Assembly (NCBI GenBank): GCA_963383645.1
Contig: OY726559.1
Location: 119,807,405 to 119,871,404 of the forward strand
DNA: 64,000 bases
DNA from: Muscardinus avellanarius
Lineage: Eukaryota; Chordata; Mammalia; Rodentia; Gliridae
Direction of reading: 5' to 3'
The position numbers and the translations under genes were made by a program. Under the pieces are notes generated by a model, which was not told the DNA's origin, searched no databases, and was given only the letters and a program-made list of their open reading frames with translations. Of the stretch, positions 46,441-58,225 are shown piece after piece. The stretch's first letter is position 1. Each line of letters starts with the position of its first letter.

Positions 46441-47040
46441 TTAATGTGTCAATACTGGGAAAGATGTCCAATCTTGAAATATGTCTTCTTTACTAAGAAA
46501 GCCAGGGTTAAGCTAACATGTCCTTGCATTCCTAAGAACAATATAACACATTTTGGGGGAGAAGACGAAAGGTAAAAGCCTGTGTCTGGATTCAGAGATG
46601 CCTCCCTCTCAGGCCATAAATCTGGGCCTGTGTTTGGAGACAGAGATGTCTCCCCCTTTAGGCCATAAATTCGGCTGGAGAGATAACAGAAGCAGAGCCG
46701 GGGCGGACGATAAGGTGTAACATGATCTCCAAAAATCAAAGGGACCTGCTGGACTTAGACAGGATAAAAATTCAGGAAACTGGAGTTTGTTGGCATTTTC
46801 GTTCGAATTGCCCCCCTGTGTCTGCTCCGGCACAGGGCTGTGACTATCTCTATATTTCTATCCTTTTAATAAACTTCTTTAAATCTGCAGCAGCTGTCCA
46901 AGCGATGAATACTTATTCTTAGCTTAGGACAAGAATCCACGGTTTTTCTGTTTGTCTCTGTGTGTCTGGTGGTGGGGGGGGGGGGATTATTTCACACCAC
47001 ACACCTTCCCCCCACAACCTATCCCCTGCAACACCCATAA
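46441..47040 (+). mobile_element. Probable LTR element in L1 element 3
   Basis: Interrupts the L1 between its 5'UTR and ORF1. It contains AATAAA at 46868-46873 followed by a U5-like segment ('tttgtctctgtgtgtctggt') and a G-run (46971-46984). No coding sequence. Looks like a solo or partial endogenous retroviral LTR; exact TG...CA ends not determined. Confidence 0.45.
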
Positions 47041-47306
47041 AAGACAAGATGCCAAGATATCAGAAAAACAAGCCTGAGGACCCTGAAAAAATGAGAACTA
47101 GGAACAGTGAAGAAATAACAGAAATCATGAATACTGGCCTACAAGAAATGCAAGTAGAATTCCAAATCCTGATATTACATATAGTGAAAAGCCTCATGGC
47201 AAGTTTACAGAAAATGAAAGAGGAAAATGGAAACCATGATAGGTACACAAAGTAGAGTCTACTCAATGAATTTATATTTCAAATAGTTGAAATGGAAGTT
47301 TTTATG

Positions 47307-47352
<46 letters not shown>

Positions 47353-47545
47353 GGAAATTAAACCCAGAGGTGCTCCAAATATGAGCTACACTCCCTGCCA
47401 CATTTTGTTTTTGTTTCCAAATAGAGTCTTGGTAGGTTGCTGAGAGTGTTGCTGCATTTAGCGAGGCTGTCCTCAAACCTAAAATCCTCCTGTCTTAGCC
47501 TCTCAAGACTGGGATTATAGGTGTGCACTGCCATTCCCTGCTTTT
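47307..47545 (-). mobile_element. (TA)n followed by antisense SINE
   Basis: (TA)n at 47307-47346 stands where the SINE tail should be. The SINE body is 47347-47545 ('attaaacccagaggtgctcc' to 'tgtgcactgccattccctgc'). Confidence 0.75.
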
Positions 47546-47880
47546 TATCACAATTTTAAGTAAAAATAGAAAATCTCCTGTCATAGCAGGACATAAAGAC
47601 TTTTGGCACATATGGGTAAGCTCAGAAACACAGTATGTTTTCCCTGGTATTTCTTAGGTGCATACAACTACAGAAATATTTGCAGGAAAATGTGTGATCA
47701 TACATTGAATGCATTCTAGGTGTGTCACTTCTCCCACCAGTTGTGCCACTGAAGATATTTCTGGTGATTGGTTTTCACTCAGCTGCTATGGAAAATACTT
47801 TCTTTATTGAGGACTTATTTTGGTGACAACACACATGGAGGGAACCCAGGCTGAATTTCCCCATAGAAAGAACACAAGAT
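47546..47880. other. No gene recognised
   Basis: Unique-looking; nothing supported. Confidence 0.4.
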
Positions 47881-48045
47881 GGAGCTGGGCATGGAGGTTC
47901 AAGCTGTTATCCTAGTATATGGGAGGCTGAGAAGAGGATCACAGGTTCAGCATCAGTCTCAGCAACTTGCTAATTCTGTTTTAAATTAAAAAAATAAAAT
48001 AAAACATGACAGAGAGTGTAGCTCAGAAATCGAACCCATCCCTGG
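47881..48045 (+). mobile_element. Old dimeric SINE, sense
   Basis: 'gagctgggcatggaggttca' start; diverged ID part 'agagtgtagctcagaaatcg'. Confidence 0.7.
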
Positions 48046-48734
48046 GTTTTCACTCTTCCTTCCAAAATCTTGGGCCTCTGTACCACACATCTCATCCCTG
48101 CTGACTACTGAAGAAGCTGGGACTGGACCAAGAGAAGAATGCAGAACCAGAATGTGCTGCAACAAACAACTACCCAGCAGCCTTGGGGGCCGCAGCTCAA
48201 ACACAATGGCAGCACAACACTGCCTCCAGGGATCCCTTGTCCTCAGAAGACACATTGTGCAGTCCATGTTCCCTTTAGCTCCCTGAGTCCTGCAAACCCA
48301 AATCACCATGCCTGCTGACCTGGTGAGAGTATGACAAGACTCAGCAGCCCAGTCTAGTTCTATCCTAGAACTATGGCTCCGTGCTTCTACCTGCTCTCCA
48401 TTTTGCTTCCCCAAATCCCCAAGGCCAGAGTCTTCCAGGTGCATCTGGGTCAAATCCACAGAATCTATACCCTACGGCTGGTGCCTGCAACAAGTCAGGT
48501 CCCCAGGTCACATTCTAGAAGAAGTCAACTCAAATTCTTCCCTAAAAAACATCCACGCCCCCACAAACTGCTGCTCTCCCACACCCTGGTCCTGCATGTT
48601 GTACTCAAACAGTTTACCACTGAGCTCTCATACCAGCCATAAATCATGTTTCTCTACAATAACTATTAACAGTCTAAAATTGAAATTAAGAAAACAAGTC
48701 CATGAATGTTTCCAACATAACTAGATAATAAACT
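48046..48734. other. No gene recognised
   Basis: Open stretches on both strands (157 aa on minus at 47986-48459, which partly translates the SINE) have no family resemblance. Confidence 0.4.
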
Positions 48735-48950
48735 TGGCCTCTTGGCACACGCTTGTCATCGCAGTACTTGGTAGGATGAGTTGGGAGAAGCACAGGTTAG
48801 AGGCCAGCCTCAGCAACAGAGAAAGACACTCAACAGCTTAGGAGACCTTGTTTCAAAATAAATTAGGGTTGGTGGTTATAAATAAAAAGAAGTAAGAATT
48901 CCACAGGTTCAATTCCCAGAACCACAAAATAAATCAGTAATAAATGTTCA
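48735..48950 (+). mobile_element. Old dimeric SINE, sense
   Basis: 'cttggcacacgcttgtcatc' (B1 part) and 'caggttcaattcccagaacc' (ID part). Confidence 0.7.
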
Positions 48951-48984
48951 AGGAGATAGAGGTGCTATTACACCAGGAGACCTG

Positions 48985-49265
48985 AACCATACCTGAAGTC
49001 TTTGCACACTCAGGCCCCTCTGCATTTCTCTCCCATGTGCTTCCTCTGATGTATGCGCAGGTTGGAGTCAGCTAAATTTTTGCCGCACTATTCACTCACA
49101 GGGCTGCTTTGCGATGAGGACCTGCGGATATTTGTGAAGACTGGAGGTGCGCGGGAAGCCCTGTCCACACTCTTACCACCTGTAAGGCTTCTCGCCCGTG
49201 TTGACCCTCTGCAGGATGAGGAGCCGTGAGCTGTACCTGAAGCCTTTCCCATATGCATCACAGGT
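48985..49265 (-). pseudogene. C2H2 zinc-finger (KRAB-ZNF-type) pseudogene
   Basis: On the minus strand, in order, there are remnants of three C2H2 fingers with the canonical TGEKPY linker. The first reads [20 protein letters not shown] and TGEKPY (second Cys lost to Tyr). The second has stops and lost Cys residues. The third, in another frame, reads CGKNLADSNLRIHQRKHMGE, with both zinc-binding His kept. Frameshifts and stops make it noncoding. No introns, tail or KRAB box is seen, so processed versus unprocessed origin is open. Confidence 0.75.
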
Positions 49266-49756
49266 GCTTGGGCCAGCACCACTATGGCAGGGCTCCCTGG
49301 GTCAAGCCGGCAGCCATGGCTCTGCTTCACGGCCCAGTCGGGCTCAGCGAGTCAGCACCCAAGGCCCTAAGAGTCACTTCTATATGGCTGCGGGGAGGAG
49401 ACCACAGCCAGACACCCTCTCAGGAATATGGCAGTGCTTCTGCCCCAACAGGAGCATATTGGCTCCTGGAGCACCTGAAGTAACCATCCAGAAGCCTCTG
49501 TGACGGCGGGATAAAAAACCTGGGATGGAGTAGAGCTGGCGCCTGAATCCAGCACTAAATAGGCTGCAGTGGTGTTTGGCCCAGGCTGTTGGAGCACTTG
49601 GAGAGTGTCTGGACGATTTGGGGTCCTGCTGCTGAAGAAAATGCGTGCCACCAGGAGGCCGGCCACTGCCAGACACTTGGAGGCTTGTGCGCATGATGTA
49701 CTCCTAATCCTAATTGGGGCACCGCTACACCTTGCTTTTCTTTACTTAAAAGTCGT
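49266..49756. other. GC-rich stretch beside ZNF pseudogene, no gene recognised
   Basis: Open frames on both strands are compositional. It may include decayed ZNF or flanking sequence. Confidence 0.4.
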
Positions 49757-49955
49757 GTTATACTGCTGGGCGTGGTGGCACACGCTTGTAATCCCCGAGT
49801 TTGGGAGGAGAGACAGATGGATGGTGCAGGTTGGAAGCCAGCCGCGCTGGCTTAAGAGACCCTGTTTCAAAAAAAAAAAAAAACAGGTCTGGGAGTGTAG
49901 CCAGGAGGTAGAAGGGCTTCCAGGAACTCCAGTACCAAAAAAAAAAAAAAAAATA
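49757..49955 (+). mobile_element. Dimeric SINE, sense
   Basis: 'ctgggcgtggtggcacacgc' to 'ctccagtacc' plus A-run; sits exactly at the truncated 3' end of the next L1. Confidence 0.85.
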
Positions 49956-50811
49956 TTGGTCTGTAATTTTCCTTTATTGTGGTATCTTTATTTGGTTTAG
50001 GGATTAATGTAAACTGGTCTCATAGAAGGAATTTTGGAGAATTCCATCTCTTTCAATTTTCTGAAACAAGTTGTGAATATTGGTATTAGTTCTTCACTGA
50101 AGGTTTGGTAGAATTCAGCTGAAAACACATCAGGGCCTGGGCTTTTCTTTGATGCTAGCATTTTTATTGCTGTTTCTATTTCTTTGCTTGCTATTGGTTA
50201 GTTTAGGCTTGCTATGTCCTCTTGGTTCAGTTAGTTTATATGTACTTAGCAATCTATTAATTTCCATGTTTTCCAGACTATTGGAGTAAAAATATTCAAA
50301 ATAGTTTCTGATAATTCTTTGAATTTTCCCATAGTCTGTGGTGATGTCTTCTTTTTCATTTCTGATTTTAATAATTTGTGTTGATTCTCACTTTATTTTG
50401 GTTAGGTTGGCCAGGGTGTTGCCCATCGATTAATCCTTTCAAAGAACCAGCTTTTGTTTTGTTGATTCCTTGAATTGTTTTGTTGTTGTTGTTGTTGTTG
50501 TTGTTCTTTATTTCATTTATTTCTGCTCTGATTCTAATAATTTCCTGCCTTCTGCTGGCTTTGGGATTAGACTGCTTCAGTCTTGCTAGGTCCTTGAGTT
50601 GTATCATTAGGTTGTTTACTTGGCGACTCTCTGTCCTTCTTATGTGGGCACTCAATGTTGTAAAGATTTCCCTTAACACTGCCTTCAAAGTGTCCCACAG
50701 ATTTTGGTAAGTTGTTTCTCTATTTTCATTCATTTCCATAAATTTCTTTATCTTTTCCATAATTTTCGATCTTACCCACTCATCGTTCAACAGTGTATTA
50801 TTCCATCTACA

Positions 50812-51055
50812 TTTATTTATTTATTTGTTTGTTTGTTTGTTTGTTTGTTTGTTTATTTATTTATTGGTTGTACTGGGGTTCCTGGAGCCCCTTCTCCCTC
50901 CGGCCTACACTCCCAGACCTATTTTTACATTTTTATTTGGAAACAGGGTCTCCTAAGCCAGCGTGCGTGGCTGGCTTCGAACCTGCATAATCCTCCTGTC
51001 TCCACCTCCCAAGCACAGGGATTAAAAGTGTGCGCCACCACGCCTGGTCATTTCC
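50812..51055 (-). mobile_element. Dimeric SINE in L1, (TTTG)n tail
   Basis: Tail of TTTA/TTTG units at 50812-50865, then 'tactggggttcctggagccc' to 'ccaccacgcctgg'. Confidence 0.9.
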
Positions 51056-52199
51056 ATGTATTTAAATAGTATCTTTTGAGTTTCCCATTGATGATTTCTA
51101 CTTTCATTCCATTATGGTCTGAAAAGATGCAGGGAATTTTATTACATCTTTTGAATTTGATGATTCTTGCTTTGTGGCCCAGGATGTGATCTATTTTGGA
51201 GAAGGTTTCATGGTTTGATGAGATGAATGTGTATTCTGATGTTCCTGGTTGAAATGTTCTTTATATATCTATTAGGTCCATTTGGTTTATATTTTTCTTT
51301 AGTTCTGAAGAGTCTTACTCATCTTTTGCCTTGAAGATCAATCTAGTGGTGTGAGAGGTGTTCTGACGTCTCCCAATATTATTGTATTTGGGTCTATTTG
51401 AGATCTGATGTCCAGTAGGATTTGTTTTACAAATGTGGCTGCACTCACATTTGAGGCATAAACATTTACTATCATTAAATCTTCTTGGTGATTTGTTCCT
51501 TTTAATAAAAGGAAGTGCCCCGCTTTGTCTCTTCTGATGTGTTTTAGCTTAAAGTCTGTTTTGTTGGTGATCAGCGTTGCTCACCCTGCCCATTTTTGGC
51601 CTCCATTGGCATAATATATCTTTTCCATTCTTTCACTTTCAGTCTGTGAATGTCCGGTTGTAAGGCCAGTCTCTGTCTTTGTGAGTTAAATCCTTTGACA
51701 TTAAGAGTTATTGATTTTTGTTTCCTGTCATTTTGTGTTCTAACTTCTGTTTGGTATCATAGAATTTCTTCTTTATTTAGATGCCCTACTGATCAACTTC
51801 ATCTCTTTTCTGCTTCTGTAACTTGCTTCTTTTTTCTTCTTTATAGTTTATTTCTTTAAGTATTTTCTCTAGTGTTGGCTTTGAATTCATGAATTTTTTG
51901 AGATACTGCTTATCTTGAAACACTTTTTTTCCCCTCCATCAATTTTGAATAATAATTTTGCTGGATATAGCAGGTTGGGTTGGAAGTTGTTTCCTTCCAG
52001 GGTCAGGATCGCATCATATCAGTCTCTCCTGGCATTCCTGACTTGGGTTTTATAGTCTAAGGTAATTTTTATTGCATTGCCCCTAAGTGTCACTCTTTTT
52101 TTGTTTGTTTGTTTGTTGTTGTTGTTGTTGTTGTTGTTTTTGTTCTCACTACATTTTAGATTCTTTCCTTGGCTTCTATGTTGGTCATTTTGATTATTG

Positions 52200-52410
52200 A
52201 TTTTTTTGTCGGTCTTGGGATGGATCCCAGGGGCATTTTATCTCTGAGCTACACCCCCTGCCCTATTGTTTATTCTTTATTTTGAAACCAGTTCTCACTG
52301 AGTTGCAGAGGGCCTCACTAAGGAGCTGAGGCTGTCCTCAAATCGTGATCCTCCAGTCTTAGTCTCCTGAATACTGGGATTAAAAACTCGCACCCCCATA
52401 CCCAGTGATC
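52200..52410 (-). mobile_element. SINE of the 'ccaggggcat' subtype in L1
   Basis: 'gggatggatcccaggggcat' to 'tactgggattaaaaactcgc'. A second SINE subfamily, with the ID part reading like a tRNA-derived 'gtagctcagaggt' module. Confidence 0.8.
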
Positions 52411-54565
52411 CTTTCTTAATGGTGTTTTCTATGTCTCCTGAATATGTAAGTCCAAGTCTCTTTCCATATCTGGAAAATTCTCTGAAATTATTTCTCTGAA
52501 GAGATTATATATGTCCTTAGTTTGTTCCCCTATCCTTCTTTAGTGCCTTTTACTCATGAATTAGGATGTTTCATATTGTACCATAGTTGTTGGCTGTTTA
52601 GATTTTGTTGCTGTAATGACTTGTATATTGTTGAACGTGCTTTCAGTTTTGAATGAGCTGTCTTCTCACAATGATATTCTATTTTCCATTTCATCTAATA
52701 TAGAATTTCTTTCTATTGCTGTCTTTATTTTTATTGACTCTTTTATTTTATTCCAGACCTCTTTCTGATTTGTTTTTAGTGTCTCCATTTCCTCTTTCAT
52801 TTTTTCTATGCATATTTTGAGGCCTTTCATCATACTGTAGGTCAGAATTTGGAATTCTTCTTTCATTTCTTATAGGTCAGTATTCATGATTTCTGATGTT
52901 TCTTCACTATTCCTTATTCTTATATTTTCAAGGTTCTCATGTTATTTTCTGATATTTTGGCATCTTCTGTGGTTATTATGACTAATCCAGACTTAGTAGT
53001 AGGAATTTAGAAGCATTAGCAGGTAAGCAGTACTTTATTCAATGGTGAGGGTTGGGTAATGATGGAGGAGCTTGGGTGATGAGTTCAAGGAGTCAGGTAT
53101 GGTAGAGGATATGATTAGGTGAGGAAGAATTTAAGTATATTAAGGTAGTATCTTGTTGTGAATGGAAGAATGCTAGAAAGTAGGACTCTTGTAGTTAATA
53201 GAATAATTAAGTATGGAGATAAGAAATACCTTGAGTATTAAACAAGAAGATAAGTAAAGGGAAAAAACAGAGAGAAGAGAGTAGATATGATAGAGTGAAG
53301 CAATTTGTAAAAGGAGTGGGGGGAAAGAGTAAACAAGCATGAATACAGTAACAAAACAAGATACAAAACTAACTTTTATATATGAAAGACAAAAAAATCC
53401 AAAAGAGAAAAAAGAGTAAGAAAGAGATAAAAATACAAAAACAAAATAAAATAAGCTAGTGACCTTAGGAGACAACAAAGTAAAACAACAAAAACAACCA
53501 AACAAAAGAAAAAAATCCCTCTAAACAAAACCAAACAAAACCAAACAAAAAAAGTCCTACTAATGTAAGAATATGGGGCAGGCTCATATAATATCTGAAT
53601 GTCTGATCACTGTGGTAGCTTCTGGAGTATTTTCCAAAGACTATTATTTGCTCTGTACCCTCTTGTCAGCTTCTGAATCCACTTCCTGTGTGTTTAGATC
53701 CCTCTCTCACCTCTGACAGCTTTGCTTTTAGGTGTCAGGGCAACAGGAGTCACTGTTAATGAGTTTTGTGAAAGTCCTGGGTTCTGTGTATTTCCAGCCT
53801 GTAGTCTGTGCCTCTGAACTCTTCTTCTAGAGCTCAGACTTGTGCTTCCCTACCCGCAAGGGTGGAGGGTGTTCAATGTAGTCTTGGAGCAACCCCCTGT
53901 GGCCCTGTGCAGGTATCACGCCTTGAGCATCTTCCCTGTGTCTCTGGAGGCTCTAAGTGGACTAGCCAGCCAGGTCCCAAAGCACACAATGGGTTCACAC
54001 AGTTACCACCGTGTCCCGTGGCACACATTGGGAGCATGCCAGTTCTCGTGGCTTTCTGGGTGCACACTGTTACCTGGCTGCCCTGGTCTGGGGCTCTGGA
54101 GAACTCACTGTTCTGCTGAGTCTTGCAGGTATTCTGGGCACACACGGTTACCTGGTCCCCTTCCAGGTCTCTGGAGGTCTCGCTGTGCTGCTGTGAGTGC
54201 TGCCTCTGGTGAGCAAATGGTGCCACAAAGGTGCTTGGGTGCAGCTCGCCGCTTAAGATATTGGAGCTCAACTGGTTTTTTTCTGACATCTTGGGGCTTC
54301 CACTCTGGAACTCGTGGTTTGGGCCTGTGGTACATTATGGTGGCAGCAGCCGGCCATGTCCATAGCTGGTCTATCACATGCTCAGGATTTTTTGCAGTGA
54401 AAAATGCAGTTCAGAGTTACTGGATTCCTTCTGCCATGATTCCTGGTTCTGTTTTATGTTATGAGCTATATTTATTTTGTTTATTAAAACACGGCCTTCT
54501 CAGTAGTTCAACTTTATTTGTGCCAGGTACTGAGATGTGCTGCATCCCGTAGTTGCCATTTTGAA

Positions 54566-55084
54566 TCTCAATCCCATAGTTAATATTTAAATATATGCTT
54601 AAATATTAATTTTAACTTTAATTATAAAATAAACTCATATTTAATAGATTTTCAGATTGCCACAAAATGTCTTGCAGGCTCTTTATCTTCTCAGAATGAA
54701 AGTTGTGGTGGGGAAATATGTGAATAAACCCAAAGCAGAGCAGGAGGACTAACTCATGATCAGAGGAGCCATCCACCTGAGGCCTAGGCAGTTTTAAAAT
54801 TCTGTTTTGATTATTCTTTTGTCTAGCAGAATGTTTCTTAACACCCAAGCAATGAAAACATTTTGGTCACGTTAACAGAAGTACAGTGAGAGAAAGGTGT
54901 CCTGTAAAATACACAGTGCAGTTTCCCTTGTGACATCATGTTGGCCTTTGAAATATTTGGGTTTTGGAGCATTTTTCATTTCAGATTAGAAATGCTCAAC
55001 TTCTTTGTGTGATACTGTATACAAATGTGTTTGTGTGTGTGCATGTGAATGAAACCAATTTATTAAATACAACTTCTTAATACT
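54566..55084. other. No gene recognised
   Basis: AT-rich unique sequence; nothing supported. Confidence 0.4.
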
Positions 55085-55310
55085 AAATGCATTTAGTGGT
55101 GCATTGTAGTCAAACATCACAGTGAAATACAAGTTTTGTGAGGGTATATAAGCATATTTCATCCAATTAGCCCTTATCCCGACCCTGTCCCATTCCTTCC
55201 CCTCCCTCGATCCCAAGCTTGATTTGGTAATTAACTTTGATACATTTGTTTATGTACATCATGCGTTTTAAAGACATTCCATCTTCCCCCATCCCATCCC
55301 CTCTGATTGG
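55085..55310 (-). mobile_element. L1 3'-end fragment, antisense
   Basis: 'tggtgcattgtagtcaaaca' and 'catttgtttatgtacatcat'; same family as 32236 and 42303. Confidence 0.6.
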
Positions 55311-55357
55311 TCACCTTGATTGCTCTTCCATGTGGTCCTTTCCTCAACTAGCAGGGC

Positions 55358-55600
55358 AGCCGGCGTGGTGTTGCACACTTGTAATCCCAGCATTCGGGAG
55401 GCTGAGACATGGAGGATCATGGTTCGCGGACAGCCTCAGCTACTTTAGTGAGGGCCTCTGAAACTCAGTGAGACCCGGTTTCAAAATAAAGAATAAAAAA
55501 TAGGGCAGGGGGTGTAGCTCGGAGGTCAAATGCCCCTGGGTTACATCCCCAGACACGCAAAAAAAAAAAAAAAAAAAAAAAAATTGCCGGGCGTGGTGAA
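55358..55600 (+). mobile_element. Dimeric SINE with second SINE start in its tail
   Basis: Body 55360-55558 of the 'cctgggttacatccccag' subtype, then a 24-base A-run. A bare 'gccgggcgtggtg' SINE start at 55586 follows and ends after 13 bases. Confidence 0.85.
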
Positions 55601-55764
55601 ATCCACCCCACCCCCAACCCCCAACCCCCCACCCTGTTCCCTGCTGACCCCGGTGGTGAAGCCCTCCACGTGTCAGGAAGGCAGGAAGCCGCTACCTAGG
55701 GCTTCGTGTGGCTGGAGTCCCTGGTGAACCCGCCGTTTTCCCTCAAGCTACTGTAAACGGAATC

Positions 55765-55870
55765 CCCTAGACTGGCGGCTTAAACAAGAGGAATCCACTT
55801 TTCAGTCTGGAGGCCAGCAAGGCCACATCAAGGTGCCGGGGTTTTCATTCTTTCCAGGGTGAGGGCTGTG
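55765..55870. repeat. Ancient dispersed mammalian repeat fragment
   Basis: 'ggcttaaacaagaggaatcc' and 'catcaaggtgccggggtttt' resemble a common old mammalian repeat related to the one near 1245. Confidence 0.45.
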
Positions 55871-56131
55871 TTTCTGGCTGGCAAATTACCTGGTGGAGCT
55901 AGAGATAGAGGTAGAGACAGGACAGAGCTCTATCCTCAAGTGGTGGAGGAGGAAGAGACAGCTACAGTCAGCTTTCTTGCCAGCATCAGGGCTTCTTCAT
56001 CTAAAAGATAGGTGAAATTCCCTTGCAAAGGCTCCATCTCCAAATACCAAGAGCCTGGGGTGTAGGGGCTCAAGGGTATGCATTTGCAGAAGTAGACTGA
56101 CGTGATCTGGTAGCTCGCGTGCTAACCCACT

Positions 56132-56135
56132 AAAA
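56132..56135 (-). terminator. Pol III terminator of tRNA-Val
   Basis: AAAA on the plus strand is TTTT on the minus strand, 8 bases beyond the tRNA 3' end. Confidence 0.75.
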
Positions 56136-56143
56136 GGTGCACG

Positions 56144-56216
56144 TGTTTCCGCCCGGTTTCGAACCGGGGACCTTTCGCGTGTGAGGCGAACGTGATAACC
56201 ACTACACTACGGAAAC
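56144..56216 (-). tRNA. tRNA-Val (anticodon CAC)
   Basis: A 73-base cloverleaf on the minus strand without intron. The acceptor stem pairs GTTTCCG with CGGAAAC, with discriminator A. The anticodon loop is CTCACAC (anticodon CAC) closed by TTCGC/GCGAA. The T arm is CCCGG-TTCGAAA-CCGGG. Box A and box B are both intact. It matches the standard mammalian tRNA-Val(CAC) as I know it, at every base I can check. A T-run follows within 10 bases, so it is probably functional. It decodes GUG. Confidence 0.97.
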
Positions 56217-56717
56217 CAACTGAGCAGCAGACTGCCAGATGTTTCCATGAAAATCTGGTAGCTGGGGTCTCCAACAACCCTGGTTTTCAATACACACAGT
56301 TCCTCGGCACTTTGCAATTTCCTGGGCGTGTGCAGGTGGGCCGACCCCAGCACTGGGGTGCCGCAGGCAAGGGCGCTGCGGGTCGGGCTCCGGGTGGGGC
56401 AGCCTGGGCTCCGCCCCTCGCCGAGCCGGGCGCCTGGGGCCGCACTCTGGCTTCGGCTCCGGCTCCTCCCGCAGCCCAGGACTAAGCGCCCGTGTGCACG
56501 CTGCTCCCGGGCGACTCTCCAGCTCCCAGAAGCTGCAGGAGCTGGTGGCTTGGGGTGTCTGCGCCCGGGAGCTCCCAGGCGCTGGGGGAAGGAGCCGTGG
56601 CCGCCCTCGGCGTTCTTGGCCCTGGACTAGAGACTGGAAGTCGCTTCCAGGCCACCCGGGGGCGCCGGGGTCCCTCTGGATGGGGACTGAGCCTGTGTTG
56701 ACCGCTAATAAGAACAG

Positions 56718-56755
<38 letters not shown>

Positions 56756-57317
56756 GATGATGATGATGTTGTTGTTGTTTTGCGTTACTGTCGTGGACCT
56801 CCTGGGCACCCGACTCCGGCTTCTGGAGCCGCTGCCGGCCTGGCTTGGCGCGCTCCGGGCTCTGCCCTCCTTCCCGACCATCACCGGCCAGCCAGCTTGG
56901 GAGACAGACACCTGGAGGACTCGGTCTAGGTCATCTCTGCTTTCAGTCCAGTGGACATGGCGCTGCCTCCTCGGGAGAACAGCAGCTTTTGTGGAGAAGT
57001 CAAGACCGCCTCTCCTTGGGCGCACGCAGAGTGCCCCTGTTCTTACTAGGGACTCAGACCTGCATCTGTCCCTTCATCCTCCTCCTGTGAGAGGTGAGGG
57101 ACACTTTCCTCTGCTGAGGGGCGCTAGGGCGCCTGATGGAAGAGACCAGCCCCTAGTGGACAGCCTAGCGCTGGGAGGCTGATCCCAGATGCCCGCGGAA
57201 TAGCCGGCCATGACCTGGGGCGCTGGCTCCCCGGGGCCACAGGGGCATGCATTTGTACACAGACCAGGAAGGTCACTGGCTCCGACTTTCCCGTGTGTTA
57301 GGAAATGCTAATGAAGT
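56217..57317. other. GC/CpG-rich region with (TTG)n, no gene recognised
   Basis: High CpG content compared with the rest of the window. Several overlapping open frames rich in Ala, Pro, Arg and Gly reflect composition, not a recognised protein. A (TTG)n/(TGA)n tract lies at 56717-56780. It could be an unmethylated island linked to the tRNA gene or to an unseen promoter. Confidence 0.5.
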
Positions 57318-57326
57318 TGCCCTCTG

Positions 57327-57368
<42 letters not shown>

Positions 57369-57557
57369 TACTGGCATTCCTGGAAGCCCTTCTACCTTCG
57401 GGCTACACTCCCAGACCTATTTTTACATTTTTATTTGGAAACAGGGTCTCCTAAGCCAGGGCCAGCGGCTGGCTTCCAACCTGCGGGATCCTCCTCTCTC
57501 TGCCTCCCAAGCGCGGGTATTACAAGTGTGCGCCACCACGCCCGGCTGCCCTCTGGA
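57318..57557 (-). mobile_element. Dimeric SINE with (TG)n tail and target-site duplication
   Basis: The perfect 11-bp repeat tgccctctgga at 57318-57328 and 57547-57557 encloses (TG)n (57329-57366) plus the SINE body. The microsatellite therefore is the SINE tail, (CA)n on the SINE strand. Confidence 0.92.
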
Positions 57558-58225
57558 TTTGAAAGAAGCCTTGGTGCCCTCTCCTCAGCGGGCCAGCTGC
57601 TGGAGAGCAGGTGACCCCGGTGTCCTGAGTCCCCGCTGCGTCCCCTCAACGACGGCTGCCGAGGGCCAAGGGCTACTGCTGCCGAAGCCCTGCCACTCGC
57701 CCTCTGGAAGGCTGCTGGCAGTTTTTCCAATTTTCCACCACCTGCTCTTTGCCTCACTGGAGATGGAACCCAGTGCCTAGATAAAATAAGCCTAAGCAAA
57801 ATAAAATCGTGCCTTAAAAATAGGTGAAATTTCCCTGCCTATTCAGGTGAAACAAAAACAAAAACCAAAAGCTGGTAGTCTTTTCCCTCCTGGTTCACAC
57901 TCACCTACAAGTGGGAGGGCAGGGAGAGAGGCCCCCAGCTGCTGCTAGTGACTCTGGGAATCTGCAAAGGTGGGGAAAGACATGAAATGAGGATTTCCAA
58001 GAACGATTTACCTGTGGAGCCAGGAGTTGTTTTAACATACCCAGTTTGTGGTACTTTGTCATGGAAGCCATAGAAAACTAATAAAGTCGTTCAGGAAACG
58101 AAGACCAAGACAGATAGATGTCAGAGATTTCCAGTAGAGGACGATTACTACAGGCTCCCAAGGACTGCACATTTCACACCTGAGTCATTGACATTTCCTA
58201 GCTGACAGCATCGAAAAGTAATGGT
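57558..58225. other. No gene recognised
   Basis: Unique-looking, moderately GC-rich. Confidence 0.4.

Larger units (their letters stand above)
44785..47260 (+). mobile_element. L1 element 3, sense: 5'UTR and ORF1 start, three nested insertions
   Basis: 44785-45340 matches, on the opposite strand, the outer 5'UTR of the L1 at 53700-54300 ('aaagctgtcagaggtgagag'). The 5'UTR continues at 45564-45943 and 46138-46440. ORF1 begins at 47048 (68 codons, MPRYQKNKPEDPEK...). Insertions: a SINE at 45351-45553, a SINE at 45944-46137, and an LTR-type element at about 46441-47040. The L1 then stops near 47260, without ORF2. Confidence 0.8.
49956..54565 (-). mobile_element. L1 element 2, antisense: ORF2 part, ORF1, 5'UTR
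   Basis: ORF2 (49956 to about 51750, truncated in the RT domain), inter-ORF region, ORF1 (about 52980-51860, broken), and 5'UTR up to about 54565 with the purine tract 53390-53560. Interrupted by SINEs at 50812-51055 and 52200-52410. The 5'UTR is the best reference for the other two L1 5' ends in this window. Confidence 0.85.

Noticed and set aside
48046..48734. Open frame of 157 aa on the minus strand
   Set aside because: Partly translates a SINE and lacks any recognisable domain.
56192..57182. Several Ala/Pro/Arg-rich open frames in the CpG-rich region
   Set aside because: Composition-driven, overlapping on both strands, and without domains or splice structure.
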